A stretch of 8,685 nt of DNA, from contig JAKAZJ010000050.1 in NCBI GenBank assembly GCA_021826565.1, positions 1-8,685 of the forward strand. Reading direction: 5' to 3'. Of this stretch, positions 5,629-8,685 are shown piece after piece; position 1 is the stretch's first letter, and each line of letters begins with the position of its first letter. The notes below the pieces were generated by a model. The model was given only the letters and a program-made list of their open reading frames with translations. It searched no databases and was not told the origin of the DNA. The stretch is from Pseudomonadota bacterium (GTDB lineage Bacteria > Pseudomonadota > Alphaproteobacteria > Acetobacterales > Acetobacteraceae). The translations under genes and the position numbers were made by a program.

Positions 5629-5993
5629 GCCAGCCCGGCCTCGGCGAACTTGCCCAACAGGATATCGGCGTCGAACGGCTTCATGATGTATTCCTGCGCC
5701 CCGGCTTCCAGTGCCTCGGTGATGAAGCTCATTTCGGTTTCCGTGGTGCAGAACAGGACCACCGGGCGATCGGGGCCGAATTCGGCGCGCAGGGCGCGGA
5801 GGAACTCGATCCCGTTCATCACCGGCATGTTCCAGTCCAGCAACACGCCATCGGGCAGCGCGCTGCGGCACGCATCCAACGCCTTGGCGCCGTCTTCGGC
5901 CTCGCTCACCTGGTAGTCGTTGGCTTCCAGAATGCGCCTTGCCAGCTTGCGGACGGTGCGGCTGTCATCGACCACCAGGCAGGTATGGGTCAT
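5625..5993 (-). CDS. cheY: Single-domain chemotaxis response regulator CheY
   Basis: A 122-residue stand-alone receiver domain. Visible key residues are D9-D10 in LVVDDSRTVRKLARRIL, phosphoacceptor D53 in GVLLDWNMPVMNG, the threonine pair T83-T84 in LFCTTETE, aromatic Y102, and K105 in EYIMKPFD. There is no output domain, so it should act by binding the flagellar switch (FliM) when phosphorylated by CheA, or serve as a phosphate sink. SRTVRK(L) and WNMPVMNG are typical of alphaproteobacterial CheY proteins. The start ATG at 5993 lies 3 nt after the cheW stop. The stop overlaps the cheB GTG start. Its place inside the operon makes CheY more likely than an unrelated regulator. Confidence 0.95.
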   Translation of the reverse strand: MTHTCLVVDDSRTVRKLARRILEANDYQVSEAEDGAKALDACRSALPDGVLLDWNMPVMNGIEFLRALRAEFGPDRPVVLFCTTETEMSFITEALEAGAQEYIMKPFDADILLGKFAEAGLA

Positions 5994-5996
5994 TGC

Positions 5997-6473
5997 TCAA
6001 GCCGCCATCGCAAGGTCCAGCAAGCGCGCCACGTCCAGCACCACCAGCAGGCGATCGTCCAGGCGATAGACGCCGCGGCTATGTTCCGCCCAGACCGGGG
6101 GCAGCGTCGGTGGGCACGCCTCGAAGGCCGAGGCGGGCAGGCTCATCACCTCCGCCACCTGATCGACCAGCAGCGCGTAGAGCTCGCCGCCCAGTTCGGT
6201 GACCACCGACATCCGCGTCTGGCCCGGCGGCGCGGCGGGCAGGTTCAGTCGCCGGCGCAGATCGATCGCGGTGACGATCCGCCCGCGCAGATTGAGGCTG
6301 CCCGCCACCTCCCCCGGCGCCAGCGGGATCCGCGCGATGGTCTGGTCGGCCAGCACGTCGCGCACCCCCAGCACCGGGATGCCGCAAAGCTGACCGGCCA
6401 CGGTCAGGGTGACGAATTGCTGATCGGCATCGCCGATCGCGTCGGGCCCGGTATTCGTACCGCCGGCGCTCAT
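5997..6473 (-). CDS. cheW: Chemotaxis coupling protein CheW
   Basis: A 158-residue CheW-domain protein that links chemoreceptors to CheA in the polar array. After a flexible N-terminus of about 18 residues the fold begins QQFVTLTVAGQLCGIPVLGVRDVL (18-41). The family signature is VAGSLNLRGRIVTAIDLRRRL (56-76), where R63-G64 is the invariant pair after the conserved N61-L62, and a second subdomain motif is ALLVDQVAEVMSLP (100-113). The length is normal for CheW. ATG 6473 overlaps the cheA stop (ATGA) and has GGAG 8 nt upstream. The cheY start follows 3 nt after its stop. The protein is a scaffold with no catalytic residues. Confidence 0.95.
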   Translation of the reverse strand: MSAGGTNTGPDAIGDADQQFVTLTVAGQLCGIPVLGVRDVLADQTIARIPLAPGEVAGSLNLRGRIVTAIDLRRRLNLPAAPPGQTRMSVVTELGGELYALLVDQVAEVMSLPASAFEACPPTLPPVWAEHSRGVYRLDDRLLVVLDVARLLDLAMAA

Positions 6474-8685
6474 ACCGCCAGCTCCATCGCCTGGCGGTCG
6501 CCGCCACCCGGCACCGACAGCACCCGGCGCAACGCATCCAGCAGCGCGTCACGGTCGAATTTCGCCACATGGTCGTTGAACCCGGCGGCCAGGGCCTGTT
6601 CGCGGTCCGCGGCCGTCGAACGTCCCGACAGCGCCACCAGCGGCAGCGCCGCCCAGGCCCCGCCCGCACGCAGCGTGCGCGCCAGGGTGAAGCCGTCCAT
6701 CTCCGGCATCTCGATATCCGAGATCACCGCGGCGAAGCCGGCGCCGGCATCGCGTAGCGCCAACGCCTCGGCACCCGAGGCCGCGGCGGTCACCTCGAAC
6801 CCCGCCGCGGCCAGGGCCGGCACCAGCAGGGCGCGGAAGAAATCGCTGTCCTCCACGCAGAGCAGGCGCGGCGGGCCGAGCTTCGCTGCTTCCGGACGGA
6901 ACCAGTCGCCGAATGCGCGGGTCAGCCAATAGCCGGTATCGATCACATCGGTGGCGTGGCCGGCGACCACCGCGGTGCCCAGCAGCCCAGGGCGGGCCGC
7001 GCCCAGCTCGATCTCCAGCCGGTCGTCCACCACATCGGTGATCGCGTCCACCAGCAGGCCCATGCTGCGATCGCCGTCGGTGAACACCAACGCTGGCTGG
7101 TGCGCGCGCGTGGGGTCGGTCGCGCCGGACAACGCCAGCAGCGGCATCAGCCGGCCGCGATACTGGGTGGCGAGCGCATCGCCGCAGCGCTCCATCTTTG
7201 CGCGCGGGATTTCCTCCAGCCGGGCCACCAGCGCCAGCGGTACCGCGAGCGGCGGGGCATCGGCGGGGCCGGCGCGGAACAGCAGGATCGCGGTCTTCTC
7301 GGCCGAATGACCGATGGCCGGAACCGGGGTCCGGGCGACCTCGGCCCGCGCCTCCCCGGCCGCGGCGCCGACGCCGGTTGCACGCGCGATCCCGTTCGGG
7401 TCCAGGATCATGATGACCGACCCGTCGCCCAGAATCGTGTTGCCGGAGAACATGGTGACATGACGCAGAATCGGCGCCACCGGCTTGACCACGATCTCCT
7501 CGGTGTCGAACACGCGATCGACGATCAGGCCGAGCATCGTGGCGCCGACCTGGGCAACCACGATAGTAGGCGGCTCGGCGGTTTCCGGCGCGGTATCCAG
7601 GCGCAGCAGGTCGCGCAGCCCGACCAGCGGCAGCAGACGGTCGCGCAGGCGCAACACCGGCGTATCGTTGATGCGTTCGATCCGGCTGCCGCCTTCCGTG
7701 CTGCCATCCCCGGCGCGGACCAGTTCCGCCACCGAGGTCTGCGGGATCGCGAACCGCTCACCGCCCGCCTCCAGGATCAGCGCGGAGACGATCGCCAAAG
7801 TCAGCGGGATCTTGATCGTGAACGTCGTCCCGGCGCCGGGACGCGAGGCAAGCTCGATCGTGCCGCCGATCCGCTCGATATTCGTCTTCACCACGTCCAT
7901 GCCGACGCCACGGCCGGAGACAGCGGTCACGGCGGCGGCGGTGGAGAACCCGGCGCGAAAGATGAAGCGCTGGATCTGCGCGTCCGACATGCCGGCCAGC
8001 TCGGCCTCGGTCGCCAACCCCTGGGCCAGCACCTTGGCGCGGATGCGATCGACCGGCAGGCCGCGGCCGTCATCGGCGATCTCGATGATGATATGCCCGC
8101 CTTCGTGGAACGCGTTCAGCGTGATCCGCCCGGTCTCCGGCTTGCCGCGGGCACGCCGCTCGGCGCCGGTTTCCAGCCCGTGATCGGCCGAATTGCGGAC
8201 CATGTGCGTGAGCGGGTCCTTGATCAGTTCCAGGACCTGGCGATCGAGTTCGGTCTCGGCCCCCAGCATCACGAGCTCGATCTTCTTGTCGAGCTCATGG
8301 GCCAGATCGCGCACCACGCGCGGCAGCTTGTTCCAGGCATTGCCGATCGGCTGCATCCGGGTCTTCATCACGCCTTCCTGCAAATCCGACGTGATATGCG
8401 ACAGCCGTTGCAGCGGCACGGTGAAGGCGCCGTTCTCGTGGCCGCGGGCGAGTTGCAACAACTGGTTGCGGGTCAGCACCAGCTCGCTCACCAGGGTCAT
8501 CAGGTCGTCCAGCACATCGACGCCGACGCGGATGGTCTGCGCGGCGGCCGCCGGTTCCGCGGCGATGATCGTCGGCGCAGCGGGCGTCGGCGCAGCGGGC
8601 GGCGGTGGTTCGGCCACGCCGGCCGGGATCGGCATCGAAGGCGCGGGCACGGCCGGCGCAGGCGCGGCGGCAGCAGGCGCGGGCA
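6470..8685 (-). CDS. cheA: Hybrid chemotaxis histidine kinase CheA with C-terminal receiver, N-terminus outside window
   Basis: About 738 residues are visible; the frame stays open to the right edge through an Ala/Pro linker, so the Met at 8650 is not the start, and the phosphorylated Hpt (P1) and P2 domains lie outside. Numbering from that Met: linker to 37; P3 dimerisation helices about 38-105; ATP-binding P4 with N-box HMVRNSADHGLE (149-160), G1 ADDGRG (192-197), FRAGFST (231-237) and G2 GRGVGMDVV (246-254); CheW-like P5 about 285-425 (LRDRLLPLVGLRDLL, LGLIVDRV). A further, diverged CheW-like stretch about 451-578 has QYRGRLMPLL and MGLLVDAITDVVDD. The end is a receiver (594-712) with E600-D601, phosphoacceptor D645 in ISDIEMPEMDG, S675 and K697. 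CheA autophosphorylates under receptor/CheW control and feeds CheY and CheB. Receiver-fused CheA (CheAY) is known from Rhodospirillum centenum. The stop overlaps the cheW start. Confidence 0.96.
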   Translation of the reverse strand, partial: PAPAAAAPAPAVPAPSMPIPAGVAEPPPPAAPTPAAPTIIAAEPAAAAQTIRVGVDVLDDLMTLVSELVLTRNQLLQLARGHENGAFTVPLQRLSHITSDLQEGVMKTRMQPIGNAWNKLPRVVRDLAHELDKKIELVMLGAETELDRQVLELIKDPLTHMVRNSADHGLETGAERRARGKPETGRITLNAFHEGGHIIIEIADDGRGLPVDRIRAKVLAQGLATEAELAGMSDAQIQRFIFRAGFSTAAAVTAVSGRGVGMDVVKTNIERIGGTIELASRPGAGTTFTIKIPLTLAIVSALILEAGGERFAIPQTSVAELVRAGDGSTEGGSRIERINDTPVLRLRDRLLPLVGLRDLLRLDTAPETAEPPTIVVAQVGATMLGLIVDRVFDTEEIVVKPVAPILRHVTMFSGNTILGDGSVIMILDPNGIARATGVGAAAGEARAEVARTPVPAIGHSAEKTAILLFRAGPADAPPLAVPLALVARLEEIPRAKMERCGDALATQYRGRLMPLLALSGATDPTRAHQPALVFTDGDRSMGLLVDAITDVVDDRLEIELGAARPGLLGTAVVAGHATDVIDTGYWLTRAFGDWFRPEAAKLGPPRLLCVEDSDFFRALLVPALAAAGFEVTAAASGAEALALRDAGAGFAAVISDIEMPEMDGFTLARTLRAGGAWAALPLVALSGRSTAADREQALAAGFNDHVAKFDRDALLDALRRVLSVPGGGDRQAMELAV
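6482..6485 (-). promoter_or_regulatory. Ribosome binding site of cheW inside the cheA 3' end
   Basis: GGAG on the minus strand is 8 nt before the cheW ATG and lies within the last codons of cheA, supporting this start together with the ATGA overlap. Confidence 0.6.
8571..8600 (-). repeat. Exact 15-bp tandem duplication in the cheA linker
   Basis: GTCGGCGCAGCGGGC occurs twice back to back (8571-8585, 8586-8600), encoding PAAPT twice in the Ala/Pro linker between the off-window N-terminal domains and the dimerisation domain. Being 15 bp, it keeps the reading frame. Confidence 0.85.

Noticed and set aside
5629..5871. Open frame extending CheB upstream to 5871.
   Set aside because: It lies inside cheY, whose protein is fully recognisable; the receiver domain of CheB starts just after the GTG at 5628.
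8648..8650. ATG as the start of cheA.
   Set aside because: The same frame continues upstream through Ala/Pro codons to the window edge, and the Hpt and P2 domains required of CheA are missing after this Met.
1..8685. CRISPR array, insertion sequence, phage or integration scar next to the tRNA.
   Set aside because: No spaced direct repeats, transposase or integrase, and no second copy of the tRNA 3' end was found by eye.

Overview
The window is very GC-rich, densely coded DNA from an alphaproteobacterium, most likely of the Rhodospirillales/Acetobacteraceae type. Three things point there: a short NDUFS4-type complex I accessory protein (typical of alphaproteobacteria and mitochondria), a che operon in the order cheA-cheW-cheY-cheB-cheR with a CheA fused to a receiver domain (the layout known from Rhodospirillum centenum/Azospirillum che1 clusters), and the composition. 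The lineage call is inference.

Layout, left to right. (1) 1-1193, minus strand: a nitroreductase of the NfsA-like type, followed 5 nt later by the start of a molybdenum hydroxylase large subunit (xanthine/CO dehydrogenase family) that runs off the left edge. (2) 1194-1324: a divergent intergenic region with two short palindromes and a weak promoter-like sequence. (3) 1325-1728, plus strand: a complete tRNA-Pro(UGG) with encoded CCA, then after only 20 nt the NDUFS4-like gene. (4) 1751-3441, minus strand: a DedA/VTT membrane protein and an uncharacterised ATP-grasp enzyme overlapping by 4 bp, convergent with the NDUFS4-like gene. (5) 3442-3601: a 160-bp spacer with a promoter-like sequence for the DedA pair. 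(6) 3602-8685, minus strand: the chemotaxis operon, with cheA entering from the right edge (its N-terminal Hpt and start lie outside), then cheW, cheY, cheB and cheR. Neighbours overlap by 4 bp or are 3 nt apart.

The che genes form a full excitation and adaptation core. CheW couples receptors to CheA. CheA passes phosphate to CheY (motor output), to CheB (methylesterase) and probably to its own C-terminal receiver. CheR and CheB methylate and demethylate receptors. No receptor, cheD or cheZ gene is visible in the window.

Most of the window is recognisable, and I do not see a clearly new system. The least explained parts are the coupled DedA/ATP-grasp pair, the extended CheA C-terminus (second CheW-like domain plus receiver), the tRNA-Pro/NDUFS4 proximity, and 15-bp in-frame tandem repeats confined to linkers and tails of che genes.
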